Source: JAGVSR01 sp963742405 (lineage in GTDB: Bacteria > Pseudomonadota > Alphaproteobacteria > Rhizobiales > Hyphomicrobiaceae). Taken from it: a stretch of DNA of 64,000 nucleotides. The notes beneath the pieces were generated by a model. It was not told the DNA's origin and did not search any database. It saw nothing but the letters and a program-made list of their open reading frames with translations. The position numbers and the translations under genes are program-made. Shown here one piece after another: positions 34,761 through 44,827 of this stretch; within the stretch, counting starts at the first letter, position 1, and each line of letters starts with the position of its first letter. The stretch spans positions 1 to 64,000 of the forward strand of contig CAVUMB010000005.1 in the NCBI GenBank assembly GCA_963742405.1, written 5' to 3'.

Positions 34761-35805
34761 CCGTCCGTCTGTCCGGCTGCAGCGGCCTGCGTCAGGACTT
34801 GCAGGAGTGTTGCTACTGGGCGGTGTCATGATGATGTTCGCGGTTGCGGCCTACGGCGCAGCAGACACCGATTCGAGCAAGATCGTCGGAGCCAATGCTT
34901 GCGCCGAATGTCACAAGCAGGAGGTCGAGGCGTGGAAGGGCACGCATCACTTCAAGACATTTCGTGAAATGCCGCGCGCCGTCCGGGCCGACAAAATAGC
35001 CAAGACCATGGGCGTTCGCCGCGTCAAATCGGAAAGCCTATGCCTCAATTGTCATTTCACCGTGCAGAAAAAGAATGCGGCGGCAGAAGCGATATCGGGC
35101 ATCTCCTGCAAATCCTGCCACGGCGCCGGTCAGGAGTGGATCAAGGTCCACAGTGGGTACAGCGGCAAAACTGCGTTGACCGAAAGCAAGGCAGAAGCTT
35201 CGGCGCGCTGGAAGCTCGCCGAAGCCAAGGGAATGATCCGGCCGCATGATATCTATCGGATCGCAAAAAATTGTTACGGCTGCCACGTCGTGCCGCAGGA
35301 AGATCTTGTCAACAAAGGCGGCCATCGCGCCGGCAGTGCTTTCGAACTCGTCTCCTGGTCGCAAGGCGAGGTGCGCCACAACACTTGGCATTCGAAAGGT
35401 AAAGAGAATGTTCCAGCCGATGCGGCTCGCAAGCGCATGCTTTTCATCGTCGGCCTCGGCGTCGAACTCGAAACCGCGCTGCGCGCGATTGCCAAGGCGA
35501 CGGCCAGGAAAGCTTATGCGTTCGAGATGGCGGGCCGCGCCGACGACGCGCGCAACCGCCTCGCCGCCGCTGCAAAGTCGGCTCCGGCAGTTTCCGAGAT
35601 CGCACGCATGGTCGATCTCGCCCACTCCGCCGCGCTGAAGCTCAACAACGAAGCGGCAATAACGACGGCAGCCGATGGCGTAGCCAAGCTGCTGGTAGCG
35701 ATCACAGAGAAATACGATGGCACCACTTTGGCTGGTCTCGACGGCCTGATTCCCGGACCAGACAAGCTGAAAGGCAAGGCGCGAAGCGCCGGAGCAATCA
35801 ACTGA
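34744..35805 (+). CDS. Tetraheme cytochrome c (c554-like)
   Basis: 353 residues. Signal peptide (ASGLAGVLLLGGVMMMFAVA, cut after YGA) and four heme sites: CAECH, CLNCH, CKSCH and CYGCH, spaced as in cytochrome c554-like proteins. The C-terminal half is an Ala/Lys-rich helical region (RAIAKATARKAYAFEMAG). It overlaps the reductase gene by 17 bases, so the two are probably coupled. A GTG codon directly upstream is an alternative start. Confidence 0.85.
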   Translation: MHGAPSRPSVRLQRPASGLAGVLLLGGVMMMFAVAAYGAADTDSSKIVGANACAECHKQEVEAWKGTHHFKTFREMPRAVRADKIAKTMGVRRVKSESLCLNCHFTVQKKNAAAEAISGISCKSCHGAGQEWIKVHSGYSGKTALTESKAEASARWKLAEAKGMIRPHDIYRIAKNCYGCHVVPQEDLVNKGGHRAGSAFELVSWSQGEVRHNTWHSKGKENVPADAARKRMLFIVGLGVELETALRAIAKATARKAYAFEMAGRADDARNRLAAAAKSAPAVSEIARMVDLAHSAALKLNNEAAITTAADGVAKLLVAITEKYDGTTLAGLDGLIPGPDKLKGKARSAGAIN

Positions 35806-35863
35806 AGACGCGATCAGGATCGCCGCGCGGGTCGCGCGACGGCTGATGATGGGACAAGGGTTC

Positions 35864-36778
35864 ATGACTGACGTGGGCGCCGCGATGGGAAAGGCGGCAG
35901 CGAGAAGCGCTGCAACGCCGGCCCGTGCCCGCCGCTCAGTGCTCGGCAAATACACGGGTCAGGCACTGCTAATCGTAACGCTATCGGCCGGCCTCTTCGG
36001 CCTCGTCTGGCTATACGGCAGTGCGCTTCGCGATCCGCGCTATCTCGATGGGTGGATTCTCGCCGGCGGCATGATCCTGCAGCTCGGATTTCACATCGCC
36101 GTCAAGTCGGGTGGCCTTTCGCCCAAGTCCGCCGTGCGCTGGCGCAAAATCCACGTCCTTCTCGGCTATCTGCTGATCGCAGCATTCGCCTCGCATTGCG
36201 ACCTTTCGCTGCCTGATACCGCGCTCGAATGGATGCTGTGGACGGGGTTCGTCCTGGTTACGATCAGTGGCGTGCTCGGCACATATCTGGCGTGGTCGTT
36301 GAAGGTCAGAGGCATCGTCGATGAACGCACAACCTTTGAACGCATTCCTGAACAACGCGCCGAACTGGCGCGCACTCTGCAAACCCTCTTGACCAGGGCC
36401 GATCCGGCCAGCGCCGCACTGGGTCTGCCGGTTCCGCCGCATGATGCCTGGATCATGGATCTCTATACCACCCACCTGAGCGACTTCTTCGCCGGCCAGC
36501 GCAATGTCTCAGCGCATCTGGTTCGGTCTCAGGGGCCGCTGAAGCAACTGACCGATGAGATCGAAGATCTGGCCCGCTACGTTGATCCGCAAAGCAAGGA
36601 CAAGCTGGCCACAATCCGGGAACTGGTCGTCGAAAAGGACCGGCTTGATTTCGCCAGCGTTCAGCAATCTCTGACGCGCGGCCTCTTTTTCCTACACGTC
36701 CCCGTCACCTACGCGCTCATTGTAGTTTCAATTCTGCACGTGGTCGTCGCCTACGCCTTCTCGTCGGGGGTTTGGTGA
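35864..36778 (+). CDS. Inner-membrane protein of the cytochrome cluster, possible b-type cytochrome
   Basis: 304 residues with four predicted membrane helices (ALLIVTLSAGLFGLVWLYG, GWILAGGMILQLGFHIAV, HVLLGYLLIAAFASHCDLS, TYALIVVSILHVVVAYAFS) and a soluble loop of about 130 residues before the last. Several histidines lie in or at the helices (FHIAV, KIHVLLG, SHCD, ILHVVV), so heme b binding is plausible. It could link the cytochromes to the quinone pool. No family is confidently recognised. Starts at 35846, 35849 and 35864 are all possible; the last has the best upstream purines. Confidence 0.65.
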   Translation: MTDVGAAMGKAAARSAATPARARRSVLGKYTGQALLIVTLSAGLFGLVWLYGSALRDPRYLDGWILAGGMILQLGFHIAVKSGGLSPKSAVRWRKIHVLLGYLLIAAFASHCDLSLPDTALEWMLWTGFVLVTISGVLGTYLAWSLKVRGIVDERTTFERIPEQRAELARTLQTLLTRADPASAALGLPVPPHDAWIMDLYTTHLSDFFAGQRNVSAHLVRSQGPLKQLTDEIEDLARYVDPQSKDKLATIRELVVEKDRLDFASVQQSLTRGLFFLHVPVTYALIVVSILHVVVAYAFSSGVW

Positions 36779-39117
36779 TGCCGAAACTGAGGCGCGATAC
36801 GGCCGCTCAATTGCTGGCGCTCGCGACGCTCCTCGGGGTGGCGGTGGCGTTTGGCTTAACAGCAGGCACAAGGTTTCTGATGCCCGGTCCGATGACGAGT
36901 GCGCACGGCGGCATCGAAGCCTGCAGCGCGTGTCATACGAATAGTGGCACTGGAAAGCTCGGCTGGGTCCACGGACTTGTCGCCGGTGATCCACGCGCCG
37001 ACAGCAAAGCCTGTCTGGCCTGTCACAAGATGCCCGACACCGCGTTCAACGCCCACGGCGCATCGGTGGATGTCCTGCAAAAGAGCACCTTACAATTGAC
37101 GAAAATCGCCGCCGGTCGATCGCTGCCGCCGTCCGCTCGCGCACAGAGCGTCGCGTTTCCGATGCAGGATGTCATCTCGGGCGGCCTTTTCTGCGCAACC
37201 TGTCATCAAGAACATCAGGGCAGCAAATTTGATCTGAAGCGGATATCGGACGAGCAGTGCCGCTCGTGTCATGTGGTCAAGTTCGACAGCTTCGACGGGT
37301 CCCACCCGAATTTCGACAGCTATCCGTTCAAGACGCGCACGCCGATTATCTACGATCACGCGGGTCACTTCGGTAAGCACTATCCAGAAATTGCCAAGAA
37401 AGAACCGGAAAAACGAATTCCAGAGACGTGTGCCAGCTGCCACGATAGCCGTGCCGACAAGCGCGTCATGTCCGTCGTGCCATTCGAGCAAGTTTGCGCG
37501 GGCTGCCACCTCGACCAGATCACCGGCAAGACCCGCGCAAGTGGTCCGAAAGGGGTGGCCTTCCTGTCGCTCCCCGGTCTCGATCTTGAAACTTTGGCCA
37601 AGAAAAAGGCGCCACTCGGTGAGTGGCCAGATGCGTCAGATGCCGCGCTGACGCCGTTCATGAAAGTCATGATCGGTCGCAACGACAAAGGCCGCGCGCT
37701 GATCGCATCGGTCGCCAACCTGAATTTGCAGGACCTGGGTACCGCCAGCGACGATCAGATCAAATCTGTGACGGATCTCGCATGGGAGATCAAACGGCTC
37801 TTGCATGCGTTGATCTCGGGCAAAGCCTCCGATGTGCTCGCCGACCTCAACATCGCCACCGGCGCGAAGCTGAGCCCATCGCTCGTCGCCGACCTGACGG
37901 CCAGTCTGCCACGCGACGTCATTGTCGGAGCTCAGCAGGAATGGCTGCCGAATTTGGCGCAGGAAATTGCAGGCGGTCCGATTTCGCCGGCCGCCGCCGC
38001 GGCCAAAGCCCAGAGTAATCCGACCCCGCCCGTCGCGGACGAACCACCGGCCCCGCAAGCACAGCAGAGTGACGCCGGCTCCGAACCCGCCACGGAAGAA
38101 ACAGCAGCGCAGCCAGAAGGCGACGGCAAAGTTGCGGCCAACAAGGTCAAGCTCGACCCGCCGACGTGCGTATTGCGTGTTCTAGGCGCGTGCGTGATGT
38201 TCAAAGACCCAAATGCGACCGCACCCCCGCCCGACACCGCGAACGACGCGGCTGGCGGGGCACAGAAAACCGAGGCAGCGCCAGTTCCTTCTACGGGCCA
38301 GGCACTATCTGAACCGATGCGCGCGGGACTTCGCGATATCGTGCCGGCCGCAAGTCCTAAACGCGCCGAAAATGTCAGCGACAAGAAGGATGATCTCCTG
38401 TTTCCGACCGAGGAAGAACGTCGTGAATTGACGGAGCGGAGGAAGGCAGCCGGATCAGCCGCCAGACCGGCGCGAGGACCGCCTGGTGGGGGAGCCGAGT
38501 CGGCCGCGGAAGGTTTGCCGGCTGACGGCGCAGCCCCGATGATCGCGATTGACAGTGGTGTCGATCCCGAAAGCTGGGCTGAATACGGCGGCTGGTATCG
38601 CCAGGACTTTGCAATTTCCTACAGGCCGATCGGCCACAAGGACAAGTTTCTCTATTCCTGGCTCTTCCTGACCGGACCGCAGGCGCCGAGAGGGTCCACA
38701 AGCCCCGCCGCGGGCGTGTTTGATGTCCTGACAAATAAGGACGCGCAAGGCGCGTGCACGAAGTGTCATTCCGTCGATGACATCGCGGGCAAGGGCCGCG
38801 CCGTCAACTTTGCTCAACCTTCGGCGCAAAGCAAAAAAGGTCAATTCACGAACTTCATCCATGAGCCCCATTTAGGCATGACCGACGAACGGGGTTGCCT
38901 GACGTGCCACAGCCTCGAAAAAGGGCAGGCCTATCTGAAAAGCTACGAGCAAGGCGACGCGCATAAGTTCGTGCCGGCGTTCGGCGCCATCAAGAAAGAT
39001 GTCTGCCAGACCTGTCACACTAGCAGCAAGGCGGGCCAGGATTGCCTCGTCTGCCACAAGTATCACGTCGACGGCGCCGTCACGCCGGTGATGTCGACGA
39101 AGCTGCGTGCGCCATGA
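36778..39117 (+). CDS. Decaheme cytochrome c with long disordered linker
   Basis: 779 residues. One N-terminal membrane/signal helix (LLALATLLGVAVAFGLTAG) and ten CxxCH sites: CSACH, CLACH, CATCH, CRSCH, CASCH and CAGCH in the first third, then CTKCH, CLTCH, CQTCH and CLVCH near the C-terminus. Between the two heme groups is a helical region and an Ala/Pro/Glu-rich linker (about residues 400-600) that is probably disordered, with two lone cysteines. The layout suggests two heme modules on a tether, able to span the periplasm. The ATG shares its A with the preceding TGA stop. Confidence 0.88.
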   Translation: MPKLRRDTAAQLLALATLLGVAVAFGLTAGTRFLMPGPMTSAHGGIEACSACHTNSGTGKLGWVHGLVAGDPRADSKACLACHKMPDTAFNAHGASVDVLQKSTLQLTKIAAGRSLPPSARAQSVAFPMQDVISGGLFCATCHQEHQGSKFDLKRISDEQCRSCHVVKFDSFDGSHPNFDSYPFKTRTPIIYDHAGHFGKHYPEIAKKEPEKRIPETCASCHDSRADKRVMSVVPFEQVCAGCHLDQITGKTRASGPKGVAFLSLPGLDLETLAKKKAPLGEWPDASDAALTPFMKVMIGRNDKGRALIASVANLNLQDLGTASDDQIKSVTDLAWEIKRLLHALISGKASDVLADLNIATGAKLSPSLVADLTASLPRDVIVGAQQEWLPNLAQEIAGGPISPAAAAAKAQSNPTPPVADEPPAPQAQQSDAGSEPATEETAAQPEGDGKVAANKVKLDPPTCVLRVLGACVMFKDPNATAPPPDTANDAAGGAQKTEAAPVPSTGQALSEPMRAGLRDIVPAASPKRAENVSDKKDDLLFPTEEERRELTERRKAAGSAARPARGPPGGGAESAAEGLPADGAAPMIAIDSGVDPESWAEYGGWYRQDFAISYRPIGHKDKFLYSWLFLTGPQAPRGSTSPAAGVFDVLTNKDAQGACTKCHSVDDIAGKGRAVNFAQPSAQSKKGQFTNFIHEPHLGMTDERGCLTCHSLEKGQAYLKSYEQGDAHKFVPAFGAIKKDVCQTCHTSSKAGQDCLVCHKYHVDGAVTPVMSTKLRAP

Positions 39118-39154
39118 CCAGACAAACGAGCAACCGAACGAGTGAGGATTGACC

Positions 39155-39745
39155 ATGACTGAGCTTCACGTCCCGGCGGTCATCGGCACCGCTGCCTCCA
39201 TGCTAGCGTTGGTTCTCTTGCTGTTGCGTTCAGGAGGCCGGGGCCGCCGCGCCGTGACAATGCTCGCCGGGCGCTGGGTCGCGGCGGGGACGCCGATCGC
39301 AGGTAGCACTCTGGCGGCGCTCATGGCACTGGCGATGGCCTGCTTTGCGCAGGTGACGACGACCGGCGGAACTGCCACCTCAACTCCGCCAACCGGCCCC
39401 GCGGCGCACATGGCGCTGGCGGGAGCCGAAGGCGCCGACGCTGATCTGGCTGCGCTGAGCGGTTATGCGAATACAATCGACGGAGCGGCGCCCGCGGGTG
39501 CGCCCGCTGCGCGGCCGGCCAACGTGCCCGACGTCGACGCGATGATCGCTAAACTGGCCGCTCGCCTTGAGCAGGAACAGGGCGATGCCAAGGGTTGGAA
39601 AATGCTCGGCTGGTCCTATTTAAACACCGACCGGCCGGCGGAAGCAGCCAAGGCTTATCAAAAAGCCCTTGCGATCGAACCCTCCGATCCGGAAAGCGAC
39701 AGTGGCCTGAAAGCCGCAAACGCTGCGCTAGCCATCATAAAATAG
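39155..39745 (+). CDS. TPR protein, CcmI/NrfG-like
   Basis: 196 residues. Two N-terminal membrane segments (IGTAASMLALVLLLL and STLAALMALAMACFAQV) and a C-terminal TPR (LAARLEQEQGDAKGWKMLGW, SYLNTDRPAEAAKAYQKAL) of the kind found in CcmI/CycH and NrfG, which deliver apocytochromes for heme attachment. It follows the decaheme gene and may assist its maturation. GAGG precedes ATG 39155. Confidence 0.72.
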   Translation: MTELHVPAVIGTAASMLALVLLLLRSGGRGRRAVTMLAGRWVAAGTPIAGSTLAALMALAMACFAQVTTTGGTATSTPPTGPAAHMALAGAEGADADLAALSGYANTIDGAAPAGAPAARPANVPDVDAMIAKLAARLEQEQGDAKGWKMLGWSYLNTDRPAEAAKAYQKALAIEPSDPESDSGLKAANAALAIIK

Positions 39746-39789
39746 GCAATCCGTTACCGTCCTATTCGTTGGATGGCCTTCTTAAGACC

Positions 39790-39812
39790 TTTGATAGGCT
39801 TTCCCTATCAAA
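39790..39812. promoter_or_regulatory. Inverted repeat upstream of the fds operon
   Basis: TTTGATAG (39790-39797) and CTATCAAA (39805-39812), perfect eight-base arms with a seven-base spacer. It lies 88 bases before the fdsG start and includes a T-N11-A core as LysR-type operators do. No regulator gene adjoins the operon. Confidence 0.55.
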
Positions 39813-39899
39813 CGACGGATCACGGGCCTTGAAGGTTGGGGCCGGCTACCGCCATAGCTATATGCAACATCCTTAAAGTTGAGCGGGAGGCTGATCCGA

Positions 39900-40373
39900 A
39901 TGACTGTGCATGAGCCCTGGAGCGAGGAGCGTACGCGTTCCATCGTCGCCGCCCATACACATCTCGAAGGCCCGATGATGCCGATCCTGCACGCGGTTCA
40001 GGAGGCGTTCGGGTTCGTGCCCGAAGCTGCTGTTCCGGTGATCGCTCATGAACTGAACCTGAGCCGCGCCGAGGTCCATGGCGTGGTCACTTTCTATCAC
40101 GATTTCCGCCGCCAGCCTGCCGGCCAGACTGTGCTCAAGGTTTGCCGCGCGGAAGCCTGCCAATCGATGGGTTGCGAGAGCCTCGTCAAACACGCTGAGG
40201 ATCGGCTTGGCATTGCCTGCGGCGAGACCACGGCTGACGGCCGCGTGACATTTGAAACCATCTACTGCCTTGGCCTTTGCGCGACGGCACCCTCGGCCAT
40301 GGTCGACGGCAAGATTGTCGGCCGCCTGGATGTGGCAAAGCTCGACAAGATCCTTGCGGAGGCCGGCGCATGA
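39900..40373 (+). CDS. fdsG: NAD-dependent formate dehydrogenase, gamma subunit
   Basis: 157 residues, NuoE/HoxE-like thioredoxin fold with one [2Fe-2S] cluster. Motifs: PMMPILHAVQEAFGFVPEAA, GVVTFYHDFR, VCRAEACQSMGC and YCLGLCATAPSAMVDG with the four Cys. It is part of the soluble FdsABGD complex that oxidises formate to CO2 with NAD+. ATG 39900 is chosen, GGGAGG upstream. Its stop overlaps fdsB (ATGA). Confidence 0.92.
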   Translation: MTVHEPWSEERTRSIVAAHTHLEGPMMPILHAVQEAFGFVPEAAVPVIAHELNLSRAEVHGVVTFYHDFRRQPAGQTVLKVCRAEACQSMGCESLVKHAEDRLGIACGETTADGRVTFETIYCLGLCATAPSAMVDGKIVGRLDVAKLDKILAEAGA

Positions 40374-41941
40374 CAATGAAGATTTTCATTCCCCGTGACG
40401 CCGCCGCCGTGGCCTGTGGTGCCGACGCAATTGTTGCCGCCGTCCAACAAGCCGCCAACAAGGCGAAGCTTGCCGTAGAGATTGTTCGCAATGGTTCGCG
40501 CGGGATGCTTTGGATCGAGCCGCTGATGGAAGTCGAGGACTCGGGCGTGCGCTACGCCTTCGGTCCGATGACGACGGCCGATGCAACCAAGATCGTTGCG
40601 TCACTCAGCAAGGGCGGCGCTGCAAAAGTCAAGCATCCGCTGGCGCTGGGCCCGACGGAAGAGATTCCGTTTTTCAAGAAGCAGACACGGCTTACGTTTG
40701 CCCGCTGCGGACTGACCGACCCCGTCTCGCTCGCCGATTACAAAGCACATGGCGGCTACAAAGGTCTCGAACGTGCGCTGGCCGTTGGACCGATGGGAAT
40801 TGTCGATGAAGTGACGAAATCGGGCTTGCGCGGCCGCGGCGGCGCCGGCTTCCCCACCGGCATCAAGTGGAAGACGGTCCACGACACACCAATGGGCCAG
40901 CAGAAGTACATCGTCTGCAATGCCGACGAAGGCGATAGCGGCACCTTCGCCGACCGCATGATCATGGAAGGCGATCCCTTCGTTCTGATCGAAGGGATGA
41001 CGATCGCTGGCATCGCCGTCGGCGCCACCAAAGGCTATATCTACCTGCGCTCGGAATACCCGCACGCCGAGATCGCTCTCAATCAAGCGCTTCGTCATGC
41101 ACGCGCTGCTGGCCTGCTTGGACCTACGGTGGCGGGCTCACCGCACACTTTCGATCTCGAAGTTCGCATGGGCGCGGGGGCCTATGTCTGCGGCGAGGAA
41201 ACCTCGCTTTTGGAGAGCCTGGAAGGCAAGCGCGGCCTCGTGCGCGCCAAGCCACCGCTTCCGGCCCACAAGGGTCTGTTTGGTCAGCCGACCGTTATCA
41301 ACAACGTCTTGTCGCTCTCTGCGGTGCCATTCATTCTGTCCGAGGGCGCGACGGCTTATTTCGACTACGGCATGGGCCGCTCGCGTGGTACGATGCCCAT
41401 CCAGCTCGCCGGCAACATCAAGCATGGTGGCCTATTCGAGACGGCTTTCGGCATCACGCTCGGCGAACTTGTCGATGACATCGGGGGCGGCACGCATTCC
41501 GGTCGCCCCGTGAAAGCCGTGCAGGTCGGCGGACCGCTGGGCGCCTACTTCCCTCGCGCCTATTTCGACACGCCATTTGATTACGAAGCCTTTGCCGCGC
41601 GTGATGGTTTGATCGGTCACGCCGGCGTCGTGGTGTTCGACGAAACTGCGAATATGGCCAAGCAGGCGCGATTCGCCTTCCACTTCTGTGCCGCTGAAAG
41701 TTGCGGCAAGTGCACACCGTGCCGGATCGGAGCGGTGCGCGGGCGCGAAACGATGGACAAAATTATTGCCGGCCAGAATACGGAGGCCAACCTGGCCGTC
41801 GTCGAAGACCTCTGCAACACAATGAAGTTTGGTTCGCTGTGCGCGCTGGGCGGCTTCACGCCGTATCCCGTGTCGAGCGCGCTCAATCATTTTCCTGATG
41901 ATTTTGGCCGGGTGCAAAAACTGCCCGTCGCCGCGGAGTGA
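40370..41941 (+). CDS. fdsB: NAD-dependent formate dehydrogenase, beta subunit
   Basis: 523 residues, NuoF-like with an N-terminal thioredoxin-like part. FMN/NADH motifs GLRGRGGAGFPTGIKW, YIVCNADEGDSGTFADR and GAGAYVCGEETSLLESLEG are present, and the [4Fe-4S] site ESCGKCTPCRIG with the distal Cys in EDLCNTMKFGSLCALGG. It takes electrons from FdsA to NAD+. ATG 40370 overlaps the fdsG stop; a second ATG two codons on is possible. Confidence 0.94.
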   Translation: MTMKIFIPRDAAAVACGADAIVAAVQQAANKAKLAVEIVRNGSRGMLWIEPLMEVEDSGVRYAFGPMTTADATKIVASLSKGGAAKVKHPLALGPTEEIPFFKKQTRLTFARCGLTDPVSLADYKAHGGYKGLERALAVGPMGIVDEVTKSGLRGRGGAGFPTGIKWKTVHDTPMGQQKYIVCNADEGDSGTFADRMIMEGDPFVLIEGMTIAGIAVGATKGYIYLRSEYPHAEIALNQALRHARAAGLLGPTVAGSPHTFDLEVRMGAGAYVCGEETSLLESLEGKRGLVRAKPPLPAHKGLFGQPTVINNVLSLSAVPFILSEGATAYFDYGMGRSRGTMPIQLAGNIKHGGLFETAFGITLGELVDDIGGGTHSGRPVKAVQVGGPLGAYFPRAYFDTPFDYEAFAARDGLIGHAGVVVFDETANMAKQARFAFHFCAAESCGKCTPCRIGAVRGRETMDKIIAGQNTEANLAVVEDLCNTMKFGSLCALGGFTPYPVSSALNHFPDDFGRVQKLPVAAE

Positions 41942-41946
41942 GACCC

Positions 41947-44824
41947 ATGACACTGATCAAAGAAATCGACTACGGAACCAAAGCCTCCTCGTCGGAGCAG
42001 ATGGTCACGCTGACGATCGACGGGGTTGAAGTGTCCGTACCCGCCGGCACGTCGATCATGCGCGCGGCGATGGAGATCGGCACCACCATCCCCAAGCTCT
42101 GCGCGACCGACATGCTGGATAGCTTCGGCTCCTGCCGCCTGTGTCTTGTCGAAATCGAGGGCCGCAACGGGACCCCAGCATCGTGTACCACTCCGGTCGC
42201 TCCCGGCATCAAGGTCAAGACGCAGACCCCGCGCTTAAAGAATATTCGCAAGGGCGTGATGGAGCTTTACATCTCCGATCACCCCCTAGACTGCCTGACC
42301 TGTGCTGCGAACGGCGACTGTGAGTTGCAGGACATGGCCGGCGCCGTAGGTCTGCGCGACGTGCGCTACGGCTATCAGGGCGAGAACCATGTGTTCGATC
42401 AGGTCGCCGCGCGCGAAAATCCGCTGTTCCTCAAGAAGGACACGTCAAACCCCTACTTCACCTACGATGCATCCAAGTGCATCGTCTGCAATCGCTGCGT
42501 GCGCGCCTGCGAGGAAGTGCAAGGCACGTTTGCGCTGACGATTTCGGGCCGCGGTTTCGACAGCCGCGTGTCCGCCGGCATGGACGAAGACTTTCTGAGT
42601 TCCGAGTGCGTGTCCTGCGGCGCCTGCGTGCAGGCTTGCCCAACGGCAACGCTGTCGGAAAAGAGTTCTGATCGAAATCGGCCAGCCTGAGCATTCGGAA
42701 ATCACAACCTGTGCCTATTGCGGCGTCGGCTGCTCGTTCAAGGCCGAAATGCGCGGCGAAGAAGTCGTGCGCATGGTGCCGTGGAAAGACGGCAAGGCCA
42801 ACCGCGGCCACTCCTGCGTCAAGGGTCGCTTTGCCTACGGCTACACGACACACCGCGATCGTATCTTGCAGCCGATGGTGCGCGACAAGATTACGGACCC
42901 CTGGCGGGAAACGACCTGGGAAGAAGCAGTCGAACGCGTTGCCTCAGAATTCCGCCGCGTGCAAACGCAATTCGGTCGCGGTTCCGTGGGCGGCATCACA
43001 TCTTCGCGCTGCACCAACGAAGATATCTTTCTTGTCCAGAAGCTCATCCGCCAGGGCTTTGGCGTCAACAACGTCGATACCTGCGCTCGCGTCTGCCATT
43101 CGCCGACCGGCTATGGCCTGAAATCAACCTTTGGTGAATTGGCCGGTACCCAGGACTTCGACTCAGTCGAACACTCCGACGTCATTCTCCTCATCGGCGC
43201 CAACCCGACCGACGGTCACCCGGTATTTGCAAGCCGCATGAAAGCGCGCCTGCGCGCCGGCGCCAAACTCATCGTCGCCGACCCGCGCCGCACCGATATC
43301 GTGCGCTCGCCGCATATCGAAGCCGCGCATCATCTCGCTCTGCAGCCCGGCTCCAACGTTGCGCTGCTGACGTCGATGGCGCACGTCATCGTCACCGAAG
43401 GCCTCATTGACGAGGCATTCGTGCGCGAGCGCTGCGACTGGGCCGAGTTCCAGGAGTGGGCCGCTTTCGTTGCTGAGCCGCGCAATTCGCCCGAATCCAT
43501 GCAGCCCTACACCGGCGTCGAACCCGACGAAATCCGCGCCGCCGCAAAACTGTTCGCCACCGGCGGCAATGCCGCGATTTATTACGGTCTAGGCGTCACC
43601 GAGCATAGCCAGGGATCGACCACCGTGATGGCGATCGCCAATCTCGCCATGGCGACCGGCAACATCGGCCGTCCCGGCGTCGGCGTGAACCCGCTCCGCG
43701 GCCAGAACAATGTGCAGGGCGCCTGTGACATGGGCTCGTTCCCGCACGAATTGACCGCCTATCGACACGTGTCGGATGCTTCGGCCCGCGCCCTGTTCGA
43801 AAGCGCCTGGCAGTGCAAGATCGATCCGGAACCGGGCCTGCGCATTCCCAACATGCTCGACGCCGCCGTCGAGGGATCGTTCAAGGCGCTCTATATCCAG
43901 GGCGAGGACATTCTGCAGTCCGATCCGGATACGCATCACGTTTCGGCGGGACTCGCCGCAATGGAATGCGTGGTCGTGCAGGATCTCTTCCTCAATGAAA
44001 CGGCCAACTACGCGCACGTTTTCCTGCCCGGCTGCACGTTCCTGGAAAAGGACGGCACCTTTACCAATGCCGAGCGCCGCATCCAGCGTGTCACGAAGGT
44101 TATGACGCCGAAGAACGGCTATGGCGATTGGGAAGTCACGCAGCTGATCGCCAACAAGCTGGGCCTCGGCTGGAATTACGTCCATCCGTCAGAGATCATG
44201 GCCGAGATTGCCGCCTTGACACCGACCTTCACCGGCGTGACCTACGAGAAGCTCGCCGAGCATGGATCAGTCCAGTGGCCGTGCAACGAAGATCACCCGC
44301 TCGGCTACCCGGTCATGCACACCGACGAGTTCACGCGTGGCCGCGGCCGCTTCATGCTGACGGAATACGTGCCGACCGATGAGCGGACCGGTGCGCGCTA
44401 TCCGCTGATCCTGACCACCGGCCGCATCCTCTCGCAATACAATGTCGGCGCGCAGACGCGGCGGACGAGCAATGTCGTCTGGCATGAGGAAGACCGGCTT
44501 GAGATCAGCCCTCATGATGCCGAACAGCGTGGCGTCAAGGATGGGGATTGGGTTACGGTGCGCAGCCGTGCCGGCGAGACCGCGCTGCGTGCACTCATCA
44601 CCGATCGTGTGGCGGCGGGCGTGGTCTACACGACGTTCCACCATCCACTGACGCAGGCGAACGTCATCACCACCGACTTCTCGGATTGGGCGACGAACTG
44701 CCCCGAGTTCAAGGTGACGGCGGTGCAGGTTTCACCGTCGAACGGACCGACGGACTATCAGAAGAAATACATGGACTTTGCTGACCAGAGCCGCCGTATC
44801 GCCCCGGCGGAAGCGGCGGAGTAA
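41947..44824 (+). CDS. fdsA: NAD-dependent formate dehydrogenase, alpha subunit, frameshifted
   Basis: About 958 residues; the molybdenum catalytic subunit. The N-terminal frame (to about 42665) holds the [2Fe-2S] domain (SFGSCRLCLVEIEG), the His/Cys cluster (HPLDCLTCAANGDCELQ) and two [4Fe-4S] motifs (CIVCNRCVRACEE, CVSCGACVQACPT). A one-base shift at about 42661-42670 (SEKS to IEIGQPEHSE) leads into the molybdopterin frame with CAYCGVGCSFKAEM and the active-site Cys in VDTCARVCHSPTGYGLK. All motifs are present, so a sequencing error is likely. FdhD and FdsD follow. Confidence 0.92.
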
Positions 44825-44827
44825 GCG

